Part shown: piece after piece, positions 1 to 4,884 of the stretch
How positions within the stretch are numbered: position 1 is the first letter of the stretch
Layout: every line of letters starts with the position of its first letter
Assembly: GCA_002309305.1 (NCBI GenBank)
Contig: DBWR01000062.1
Span: 61,543 to 71,829, forward strand
Length of the DNA: 10,287 bases
Direction of reading: 5' to 3'
DNA from: Treponema sp. UBA1233
GTDB taxonomy: Bacteria; Spirochaetota; Spirochaetia; Treponematales; Treponemataceae
The notes under the pieces: generated by a model
Database searches by the model: none
Told to the model about the DNA's origin: nothing
The model's input: only the letters and a program-made list of their open reading frames with translations
Made by a program: the position numbers and the translations under genes

Positions 1-447
1 ATCGGAGCCATCTTCTTTATCATGGTTCTGTTTGCCGCTCTCACAAGCTCTATCTCTGTTCTGGAAGCGGTAGTCGCGGGCATCATGGATAAATTTGGTG
101 TTAGCCGAAAGAAGGCCACCGTCATCGAGACAGTCATCGCACTTGCAATCGGAATCATAATCTGCTTCGGTTACAATTACTTCTATTTTGAGATTACACT
201 GCCAAACGGAGCAGCCGCACAGATTCTGGATATTGTTGACTACATTTCAAACAACATCCTCATGCCGGTTGTTGCAATCGGAACATGTATCCTCATCGGT
301 TGGGTGGTAAAACCAAAGACCGCAATCGAAGAAGCCACAAAGAACGGTGAGACATTTGCAAGAAAATGGCTTTACATCATCATGGTAAAAGTCGTAGCCC
401 CAGTACTTCTTGCAGTACTCCTCCTCGGTTCATTCGGCATAATCTAA
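1..447 (+). CDS. Sodium:neurotransmitter symporter (NSS/SNF) family transporter, C-terminal part
   Basis: This is the 3' part of a sodium-coupled amino-acid-type transporter of the inner membrane; the 5' end lies outside the window, and the frame is open from base 1. The visible 148 residues begin inside a helix with the motif AALTSSISVLE, which aligns with LeuT TM8. There Ala, Thr and Ser of A-x-x-T-S form the Na2 sodium site (A12, T15, S16 here). A DKFGVSRKKAT loop follows, as is typical of bacterial NSS proteins. Then come three more hydrophobic segments (about residues 40-61, 79-101 and 125-147), matching TM9-TM11. The protein ends after that helix, which fits the 11-helix bacterial subtype. 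The substrate cannot be read from this part; amino acids or related amines are usual. The stop is TAA at 445-447, with a terminator just downstream. The family call is firm and the substrate is open. Confidence 0.88.
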   Translation: MGAIFFIMVLFAALTSSISVLEAVVAGIMDKFGVSRKKATVIETVIALAIGIIICFGYNYFYFEITLPNGAAAQILDIVDYISNNILMPVVAIGTCILIGWVVKPKTAIEEATKNGETFARKWLYIIMVKVVAPVLLAVLLLGSFGII

Positions 448-459
448 TTCATTCAACAT

Positions 460-490
460 GGGGAAAGGTCGTTTGGCTTTTCCCCTTTTT
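460..490 (+). terminator. Rho-independent terminator after the NSS transporter
   Basis: GGGGAAA (460-466) can pair with TTTCCCC (479-485) around a 12-nt loop and is followed directly by five T (486-490). It starts 12 nt after the transporter stop codon. It separates this gene from the convergent lipoprotein gene on the other strand. Confidence 0.8.
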
Positions 491-518
491 AAATTTTATC
501 TACAGCTTATATAGTATT

Positions 519-546
519 GAGATTCCGGATCAAGTCCGGAATGACA
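519..546. repeat. Short dispersed palindromic repeat (ATTCCGGA / TCCGGAAT type)
   Basis: ATTCCGGA (522-529) and TCCGGAAT (535-542) form a perfect 8-bp inverted repeat around the 5-nt spacer TCAAG, followed by GACA. From general knowledge, this 'ATTCCGG..CAAG..CCGGAATGACA' pattern occurs as a dispersed palindromic element in many bacterial genomes. It lies between two convergent genes and overlaps the 3' end of the minus-strand lipoprotein gene. That gene's stop codon (530-532) is inside the palindrome. Confidence 0.7.
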
Positions 547-1909
547 GCACTTGATCCGCAATCTTCGTAAACTTTTCTATAGGAAAATCAACACTAACCG
601 TAACATCTCCATCCATCGAGGGAACCATCATCTCCGGGTCATCTTCATCCGTATGCTTGAAGCAGCCGGTTATGTCGCTCTTATAATCCTTTACATTGTA
701 TACGTAGCCTTTATAGGGATTGCCGCTTAACCCGTAGGTGATTTTTACCGTGCCGAATCCTGCCGCCTTCTGGTCATACAGCTGAACGTCATATTCCACT
801 TCTATCGTATCCGCATTGACCGTACAGTTCAAAAGCTTGATTCTGGCTCCGTAACTTTCTTCAAGTTCATGGACTATATTCAGAACCGGTTTGATTTCCT
901 TATTCCCTGCAAAGAGATATAGCTCACCTTCATACTTGCGGTATTTGGAAACACCGACGGCATCAGGATCACCAACAAACGAATATCTAGCGGACACGCC
1001 ATGCTTGAGCCCTTTTTCCTTTTTTAATGTAAAGTGATCAAGTGAAAACTCCGCCTGTTTTTGTGACCGGGAAATGGCGGTTATAGTGTTATTATTGAAG
1101 TTTAATAAATATCCCTCTTCTGTCATCTCCGATGCTTTTAACGTTTCCAGTATTAATGGCACATCAGATTCACGGATATATAGATCTGAAATACTATAAT
1201 CACCGTAAATATAATGCTTGGATCCATCTGAGATAACCCAATAGACATTTCTTTCATAGACTTCGTTTTCAAGATAAATCACTTGATTATCTTTTATATA
1301 ACCTATGACTGTCTCAAATGATATGAATGAATAATTATAATAGTTATCATTATTTAAACCTTTAACTCTAGTTTTTTCTCCTTGTTTAGAATCTGTGAAA
1401 TCTGCCTCATCTTTTGTAATATATATGACGTTTGTATATTTTCTTGGCAGACCTTCACAAGAGTTATCAAAATAGAAATCTGTATCTATAGTACCTTTCA
1501 ATTCTTTACACTGGATAGCCGATCGTGTTTTTCGATAATCTTTTATGAACTCAATTAAGCTTTTGTTCAAATCATCATCAACTTTTATTGCATCATCGGT
1601 AAAAGTTTTTTGCAATGATTCTTTCGTTTTATGAGTCTTAGCCCTTGCAAGCAAACTTTCAATTTCAGAATCGCGATCTATATCTGGGTTATCTTCTACA
1701 GGATAAAAGTCCTCGTCTATTGGTTCAATTTCCTGTTCACTTGAACCTGTTTGCCCAACATCCACTTTAACAGTTGATTCAGAATTTTGATTTTCCAATT
1801 CCGCTTGAACCAAACCATCTGATTGATTTGTTGTAGATTCATTTTTGTTGCAGGCAAACGCGAGAAATAATAGAGAAATTAATAGAATGCAATACAATTT
1901 ACTTTTCAT
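530..1909 (-). CDS. Predicted lipoprotein of unknown function
   Basis: I do not recognise a family. From the ATG at 1909 the product is 459 residues. It has a short basic start (MKSKLY), a hydrophobic stretch and a lipobox-like end (LAFAC) with the lipidation cysteine at residue 20. A linker rich in Ser, Asn, Glu and Gln follows, as in surface lipoproteins. The rest is soluble-looking, without repeats or helices that span the membrane. An in-frame GTG at 1954 has a purine-rich Shine-Dalgarno (GGAAGG) and would add 15 residues, moving the cysteine to residue 35. I prefer the ATG because it gives a signal peptide of usual length, like its neighbours at 2730 and 3420, but the GTG start is possible. 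The last residues, LSFRT, and the TGA stop are encoded by the palindromic repeat. The part encoding the C-terminus is clearly richer in GC than the middle. It probably shares a transcript with the gene at 2001-2501. Confidence 0.72.
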   Translation of the reverse strand: MKSKLYCILLISLLFLAFACNKNESTTNQSDGLVQAELENQNSESTVKVDVGQTGSSEQEIEPIDEDFYPVEDNPDIDRDSEIESLLARAKTHKTKESLQKTFTDDAIKVDDDLNKSLIEFIKDYRKTRSAIQCKELKGTIDTDFYFDNSCEGLPRKYTNVIYITKDEADFTDSKQGEKTRVKGLNNDNYYNYSFISFETVIGYIKDNQVIYLENEVYERNVYWVISDGSKHYIYGDYSISDLYIRESDVPLILETLKASEMTEEGYLLNFNNNTITAISRSQKQAEFSLDHFTLKKEKGLKHGVSARYSFVGDPDAVGVSKYRKYEGELYLFAGNKEIKPVLNIVHELEESYGARIKLLNCTVNADTIEVEYDVQLYDQKAAGFGTVKITYGLSGNPYKGYVYNVKDYKSDITGCFKHTDEDDPEMMVPSMDGDVTVSVDFPIEKFTKIADQVLSFRT

Positions 1910-2000
1910 TAGTTTTTCCCCACTATTTTTTATTAAACTTGATTTACTTTTCACATCTTCCCTTCCTTTTTAGATTTCATTCTCTTGTTTGGTTTGCCTT

Positions 2001-2501
2001 CTATTGTGAGTCTTTATAGTCGAATTCTATGTATAAATAACTACCATGGTTATTGTCACCCAAATAAAAGGTTCTATCCAAATATTTATAGCAGGAAACG
2101 TTTTTTAGGGGCATCAAAAGGCCAGGGAACTCTTTTTGGTCATAAAAATCTGTTTGATATTTTGACAAAAGATTTGTTAAATGTTTCCGTATTCTTCCAG
2201 TTGGAAAACTGAACCATATATTTTCTTTGTTTTCGTCCTTCGAATAGATTTGAGATTCACAGTAAAAGATACTACAGTTTTCAGATAAGATGTATTTTTC
2301 GCGCTCTTCAGAAAAAACTGCCCTATGTTTAAATCCAAATTTTTCAAAAACTTTATCAACAGTATTAAAATCTTTAAAATCATATTCGTAAAAGCAAATC
2401 TTATTTAATGTGTAAAGATCATGAACATATAATCCGATTCCAAAAGCGACAATTGAAAAAATAATTATTACAAAAGTAATTCCAATACTTTTTTTCTTCA
2501 T
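2001..2501 (-). CDS. Small single-helix membrane protein, unknown function
   Basis: The product is 166 residues and not recognised. It starts with MKKKS, followed by one strongly hydrophobic helix (about residues 5-26, ITFVIIIFSIVAFGIGLYV). A soluble domain rich in Tyr, Phe, Lys and Asp follows and contains two Cys close together (CSIFYC). There is no cysteine at the end of the helix, so this looks like an N-terminally anchored protein with an extracytoplasmic domain, not a lipoprotein. The ATG at 2501 is chosen over an in-frame GTG at 2507 because AGGA lies 7 nt before the ATG and overlaps the GTG too closely. The gene is AT-rich. The 3' end is under 100 nt upstream of the next minus-strand gene, so co-transcription is likely. 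Confidence 0.65.
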   Translation of the reverse strand: MKKKSIGITFVIIIFSIVAFGIGLYVHDLYTLNKICFYEYDFKDFNTVDKVFEKFGFKHRAVFSEEREKYILSENCSIFYCESQIYSKDENKENIWFSFPTGRIRKHLTNLLSKYQTDFYDQKEFPGLLMPLKNVSCYKYLDRTFYLGDNNHGSYLYIEFDYKDSQ

Positions 2502-2566
2502 ACTCACATCCTGTCAAAATCCCAAGTTCTGAACGACATGCCTCAAGAATCTTAATCAATAACAAA

Positions 2567-2593
2567 TTTATACTATTAGGGATTTTTTGTCCA
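2567..2593 (-). promoter_or_regulatory. Possible promoter for the minus-strand gene pair
   Basis: On the minus strand, TGGACA (2593-2588) is followed after 15 nt by TATAAA (2572-2567), about 65 nt upstream of the ATG at 2501. The 15-nt spacing is shorter than the optimum, so this is a weak call. The surrounding intergenic stretch 2502-2729 holds no gene that I can support. It separates divergent genes and so should contain promoters in both directions. Confidence 0.3.
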
Positions 2594-2662
2594 CATAAAA
2601 CGAGCCCGCTTCGCCCTATTTCTTTTTTTATAATACTTTATCAAATACCAGTCCAATATCAT

Positions 2663-2690
2663 TGACAAAGCAAAACGCCTGCCTTATCAT
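2663..2690 (+). promoter_or_regulatory. Predicted promoter for the lipoprotein cluster
   Basis: A perfect sigma-70-type -35 box, TTGACA (2663-2668), is followed after 16 nt by TATCAT (2685-2690). Transcription would begin near 2697, about 33 nt before the ATG at 2730, so the transcript would include the whole 25-nt conserved leader. Confidence 0.55.
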
Positions 2691-2704
2691 ATATCCAAAA
2701 GGTG

Positions 2705-2729
2705 AAACACAAAACGTGAGGTAACAAAA
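2705..2729 (+). repeat. Conserved 25-nt lipoprotein leader, copy 1
   Basis: The first copy of a leader that ends exactly at the base before a start codon. Its first 19 nt read AAACACAAAACGTGAGGTA. It contains GAGGT (2718-2722), a good Shine-Dalgarno. It matches copy 2 at 23 of 25 positions and copy 3 at 22 of 25. Similarity continues into the first codons (see the copy at 3879). Confidence 0.75.
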
Positions 2730-3158
2730 ATGTTTAAAAGAAAAGGATTAATATTTTTTTGTTTGCTAGCAGTATTTTTGTGTTCATGCGAAGCTGATTA
2801 CAGTAATTGTGATTTAAAAATAAATTTTACTCCATCAGAACACTACAATGCTGAAATTCGATGTGTGGAAAAGATTCTTCCTTTTGATAAATCAAATTTA
2901 ATTAACAAACTAAAGCATGCAAGAAAAGCAGGTCTTTTATCTGTTCCTAAATCTGACATAGCCGAAGGACGATATCAGATATTATTGTATGAAAATGATG
3001 TTTGTGCCGGTGATTATGAAATTTGTGACACAGATTATTTGTTTGATAACAAAAATGATTGTTATTTAAAATGTAAGGATATTTTATATTATGTACAAGC
3101 GATTTTTTATATGCAAATAATGATAAATAATATGGATATCCCTATAGAAATACCATAA
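2730..3158 (+). CDS. Small predicted lipoprotein, paralogue of the gene at 3420
   Basis: The product is 142 residues of unknown function. It has an MFKRK start, a hydrophobic core and a lipobox (LCSC) that puts the lipidated cysteine at residue 20. The mature part aligns along most of its length with the protein at 3420-3842. Shared patterns are LKI-FTP near the start, ARK in the middle, EG-Y--L-YE, then TDY-FDN--DCYLK and a hydrophobic helix-like end with F-YM-I. Identity is roughly one third by eye. The conserved DCYLK cysteine and a second cysteine about 20 residues earlier (NDVCAGDY / NACIGTY) suggest a disulphide outside the cytoplasm; this is inference. The start is set by the GAGGT Shine-Dalgarno in the conserved leader. 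The coding sequence is very AT-rich (bases 3061-3120 are 18% GC). Confidence 0.72.
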   Translation: MFKRKGLIFFCLLAVFLCSCEADYSNCDLKINFTPSEHYNAEIRCVEKILPFDKSNLINKLKHARKAGLLSVPKSDIAEGRYQILLYENDVCAGDYEICDTDYLFDNKNDCYLKCKDILYYVQAIFYMQIMINNMDIPIEIP

Positions 3159-3164
3159 AAATAT

Positions 3165-3193
3165 TTGTCAAAGTGGAAAAGTTGTGATATGAT
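3165..3193 (+). promoter_or_regulatory. Predicted promoter for the small membrane gene at 3214
   Basis: TTGTCA (3165-3170), a 17-nt spacer, then TATGAT (3188-3193) preceded by TGA, which makes an extended -10. The start codon is only 20 nt after the -10 box, so the leader would be about 13 nt long and begin next to the Shine-Dalgarno AGGAG (3200-3204). The 11-mer TGTGATATGAT at 3183-3193 recurs exactly at 4692-4702. Confidence 0.55.
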
Positions 3194-3213
3194 TTTTTCA
3201 GGAGAATAAAAGT

Positions 3214-3396
3214 ATGCATCCAAAAATTGCTGGAGGAATATTTGTAGTTATCTATTCTATTCTTGGACTAATAATCGAAAAGGTTTTTGATATCAATCTT
3301 TTTGATAATATCTTGTTTTATATAGTACTAGTGGTTTTGGGGTTAATAGTCTATAAATATTTTGCAGACAGGTATGATGGTGATAGAAGCGTATAA
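3214..3396 (+). CDS. 60-residue two-helix membrane protein, unknown function
   Basis: A very small protein with two hydrophobic helices (about residues 5-24 and 31-47) joined by a short acidic turn (EKVFDINLFDN), and a charged tail (KYFADRYDGDRSV). No family is recognised. It has its own Shine-Dalgarno AGGAG, 9 nt before the ATG, and its own promoter-like sequence just upstream, so it is likely real despite its size. It lies between the two paralogous lipoprotein genes. Its stop codon (3394-3396) overlaps the first bases of the second leader copy. It could be a small accessory or immunity-type protein, but nothing in the sequence shows this. Confidence 0.55.
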   Translation: MHPKIAGGIFVVIYSILGLIIEKVFDINLFDNILFYIVLVVLGLIVYKYFADRYDGDRSV

Positions 3397-3419
3397 ACAC
3401 AAAATGTGAGGTAACAATA
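3395..3419 (+). repeat. Conserved 25-nt lipoprotein leader, copy 2
   Basis: The second copy, directly before the ATG at 3420. Its first 19 nt read AAACACAAAATGTGAGGTA, with the Shine-Dalgarno GAGGT in the same position as in the other copies. It differs from copy 1 at two positions. Its first two bases are the last two of the preceding gene's stop codon. Confidence 0.75.
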
Positions 3420-3842
3420 ATGAAAAGAAATTTCTGTATTTTATCAATTTTCCTAATAATATTCATCTTTTCCTCTTGTACCAAGAATCCACCAGAAACC
3501 AACAAGGAACTCAAAATTAGGTTTACACCTAGAGGAAATTGTAACAGTGAAATAACATTTATTGATGACTTGGACTATTACATGACCTGCCTATTGGTAG
3601 AACAAATTGAAAAAGCAAGAAAAGTATCATCTATTGGCATTGGCTTCATACCCAAGGAAAAAACAGGTGAAGGAGAATATGAACTAATGATTTATGAAAA
3701 AAACGCTTGTATTGGAACTTATAGCATTTTGAATACAGATTATACTTTTGACAATCAAAGAGACTGTTACTTAAAGACACCAGGCTTATTAAATCTTGTA
3801 CGAGCCGAGTTTTATTTAAGGTTAATAAAAAAGAAATCATAG
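3420..3842 (+). CDS. Small predicted lipoprotein, paralogue of the gene at 2730
   Basis: The product is 140 residues of unknown function. It has a basic start (MKRNF), a hydrophobic core and a lipobox (FSSC) with the cysteine at residue 20, the same position as in its paralogue. The mature part shares LKIRFTP, N-EI, EKARK, GEGEYEL-IYE, NTDYTFDN and DCYLK with the protein at 2730-3158, and ends in a helix-like segment (AEFYLRLIKKK). The pair therefore arose by duplication, with the 60-residue membrane gene now between them. The start is fixed by the leader copy 2 Shine-Dalgarno. It is AT-rich like its neighbours. An outer-surface or periplasmic location is inferred from the signal peptide alone. 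Confidence 0.72.
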   Translation: MKRNFCILSIFLIIFIFSSCTKNPPETNKELKIRFTPRGNCNSEITFIDDLDYYMTCLLVEQIEKARKVSSIGIGFIPKEKTGEGEYELMIYEKNACIGTYSILNTDYTFDNQRDCYLKTPGLLNLVRAEFYLRLIKKKS

Positions 3843-3878
3843 TATTATAGGCTATTCCTTAAAAATCACAAGGCTGTC

Positions 3879-3903
3879 AAACACAAAATGTGAGGTAGGA
3901 AAA
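3879..3903 (+). repeat. Conserved 25-nt lipoprotein leader, copy 3
   Basis: The third copy, directly before the ATG at 3904, with AAACACAAAATGTGAGGTA as its first 19 nt. Similarity to copy 1 runs on into the coding sequence: the first 16 coding bases (ATG, Phe, Lys, Arg, Lys and one more base) match at 15 of 16. Copy 2 shows the same with one codon missing. The proteins downstream of copies 1 and 3 are otherwise not similar. Confidence 0.75.
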
Positions 3904-4593
3904 ATGTTCAAAAGAAAAGTGGTCAAATTTGAAATCCCGGATGATGCCCGAATAAACTTTTCACTTTTAATTCTATGCCTGTTCATTTTAATCTTTGCTT
4001 TTGGATGTAAGGGAAAGCAAGTTACTGGTTCAATAAATGCTAATAAAGAAGAACCAACTCCCGTACAGGATGTTGAATTAAACTTGTCTGTTGAAACCGT
4101 GACCGAAACCGTAAAAGAAGATGAATCAAAACAATTAGAGGAAGAACAAACTCCTCCGCCCCTTGTAGATGCTCCATCAATATTTGATGATTTTTGGGGA
4201 AGCTTCCCTGATACACCGGCAGAGAACGGAATAAATACTTTTGGGACTATTGAGGTTAAAGATGTTTCCGATGTGAAGGATTCATATGCTTTTAGGAGTG
4301 GTTATGAAGCGGTAGTAAATGTATATGGTGACTATGGGAACGTTGAGTACTGGAAAAAAGGTGAAAAGCTGAGGTTCCAATTATTATCATTGGAGCAAAA
4401 AACGGATTTTCATCCATTGAGCAGTTTCATTGGAAAAGATTATGAGTCAGTGTTAAATGCATATCCCGCTGATTCAATTTATGAATTAAATGAACATGAA
4501 TTATCATTTAATTCTACTAATTATGAGTTTTTTATTACTTTTGACTTATCGGATGGGATTATCAATGACATTTTTTTAGGCAGGAATCTTTAA
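3904..4593 (+). CDS. Predicted lipoprotein with an extended signal peptide, unknown function
   Basis: The product is 229 residues. It starts MFKRK like the protein at 2730, but 13 residues (VVKFEIPDDARIN) then precede the hydrophobic core. The lipobox AFGC comes late, with the cysteine at residue 35 instead of 20. The extra part has three acidic residues, unusual for a signal-peptide n-region, and may derive from the palindromic repeat. No in-frame ATG after it would give a normal signal peptide. After the cysteine comes a low-complexity linker rich in Glu, Thr, Val and Pro (about residues 46-90). A folded-looking C-terminal domain (about 95-229) includes GYEAVVNVYGDYGNVEYW and SSFIGKDYESVLNAYP. 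The Gly/Tyr-rich pattern resembles small lipoprotein domains seen in spirochaetes, but I cannot name a family. The start is supported by the GAGGT in the leader. Confidence 0.7.
   Translation: MFKRKVVKFEIPDDARINFSLLILCLFILIFAFGCKGKQVTGSINANKEEPTPVQDVELNLSVETVTETVKEDESKQLEEEQTPPPLVDAPSIFDDFWGSFPDTPAENGINTFGTIEVKDVSDVKDSYAFRSGYEAVVNVYGDYGNVEYWKKGEKLRFQLLSLEQKTDFHPLSSFIGKDYESVLNAYPADSIYELNEHELSFNSTNYEFFITFDLSDGIINDIFLGRNL
3931..3957. repeat. Possible degenerate, in-frame copy of the palindromic repeat
   Basis: Compared without gaps with 519-546, the first 22 bases match at 16 positions. The frame used here encodes EIPDDAR; the same frame of the repeat at 519 encodes EIPDQVR. The inverted-repeat arms are no longer intact. 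The similarity is suggestive only, since the stretch is short and diverged. Confidence 0.35.
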
Positions 4594-4604
4594 GGGGTAA
4601 CAAT

Positions 4605-4646
4605 ATGAGAATCCCTTTGAAAATAAAGATGTGTTTATTAACATAA
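4605..4646 (+). other. Possible relic of another lipoprotein gene start (13 codons)
   Basis: Just after the preceding stop codon, GGGGTAACAAT (4594-4604) resembles the end of the conserved leader (GAGGTAACAATA). It is followed by ATG and a basic/hydrophobic 13-codon frame (MRIPLKIKMCLLT) ending in TAA. It may be the remains of a further duplicated lipoprotein gene, or a chance match. No continuation in another frame was found. Confidence 0.2.
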
Positions 4647-4652
4647 ATTACT

Positions 4653-4687
4653 GGCGGAGATTTAAAGTTTAACTTGAAATCTCCGCC
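4653..4687. terminator. Strong hairpin, possible terminator of the lipoprotein cluster
   Basis: GGCGGAGATTT (4653-4663) is a perfect 11-bp inverted repeat of AAATCTCCGCC (4677-4687). Three further inner pairs (4665-4667 with 4673-4675) leave a 5-nt loop. No T-run follows on either strand, so it is not a textbook Rho-independent terminator. It may stop transcription coming from the lipoprotein cluster. The 3' arm also contains the -35 box of the promoter-like sequence below. The gene-free stretch 4594-4884 otherwise holds only promoter-like elements. Confidence 0.45.
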
Positions 4688-4702
4688 ATGCTGTGATATG
4701 AT
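4674..4702 (+). promoter_or_regulatory. Predicted promoter with no obvious gene directly after it
   Basis: TTGAAA (4674-4679), a 17-nt spacer, and TATGAT (4697-4702) within TGTGATATGAT, an extended -10. Transcription would start near 4709. Only a 22-codon frame without a clear Shine-Dalgarno follows before the reductase gene at 4885. It could drive a long leader (about 175 nt) for the reductase operon or a small RNA. Confidence 0.5.
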
Positions 4703-4834
4703 GGTTTTATGATAAATCGAACAATAGCCGGATACATCAAAACCTGCATGAATAATTGTGATTGTTCAAAATTGTAATCGAAAACCAGTGATTCCCGCAA
4801 AAACAAAAATTACCCGATATATGACAAAATTTAA

Positions 4835-4864
4835 TTAGCTTATTATCCACTTCCATGTTATAAT
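4835..4864 (+). promoter_or_regulatory. Predicted promoter of the reductase-lar operon
   Basis: TATAAT (4859-4864) with TG one base upstream makes a strong extended -10; the -35 (TTAGCT, 4835-4840, 18-nt spacing) is weak. The ATG at 4885 is 20 nt after the -10, so the leader would be only about 13 nt and start just before the Shine-Dalgarno AGGAG (4875-4879). Confidence 0.55.
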
Positions 4865-4884
4865 TTTACAATATAGGAGTGAAT

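Noticed and set aside
366..554. 62-codon frame overlapping the end of the transporter gene
   Set aside because: It overlaps the transporter in another frame, crosses the terminator hairpin and ends in the palindromic repeat; no signal peptide, domain or fitting Shine-Dalgarno.
1985..2212. 75-codon plus-strand frame opposite the small membrane gene
   Set aside because: It lies antisense to the better gene at 2001-2501, which has a start signal and a clear membrane helix; this frame has neither.
4719..4767. Inverted repeat GAACAAT / ATTGTTC in the gene-free stretch
   Set aside because: Arms of 7 bp separated by 35 nt in AT-rich DNA are expected by chance; mentioned only as possible structure in a leader.
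4709..4777. 22-codon frame after the promoter at 4674-4702
   Set aside because: Its ATG is only 6 nt after the -10 box, with no Shine-Dalgarno and no recognisable sequence; not supported as a gene.
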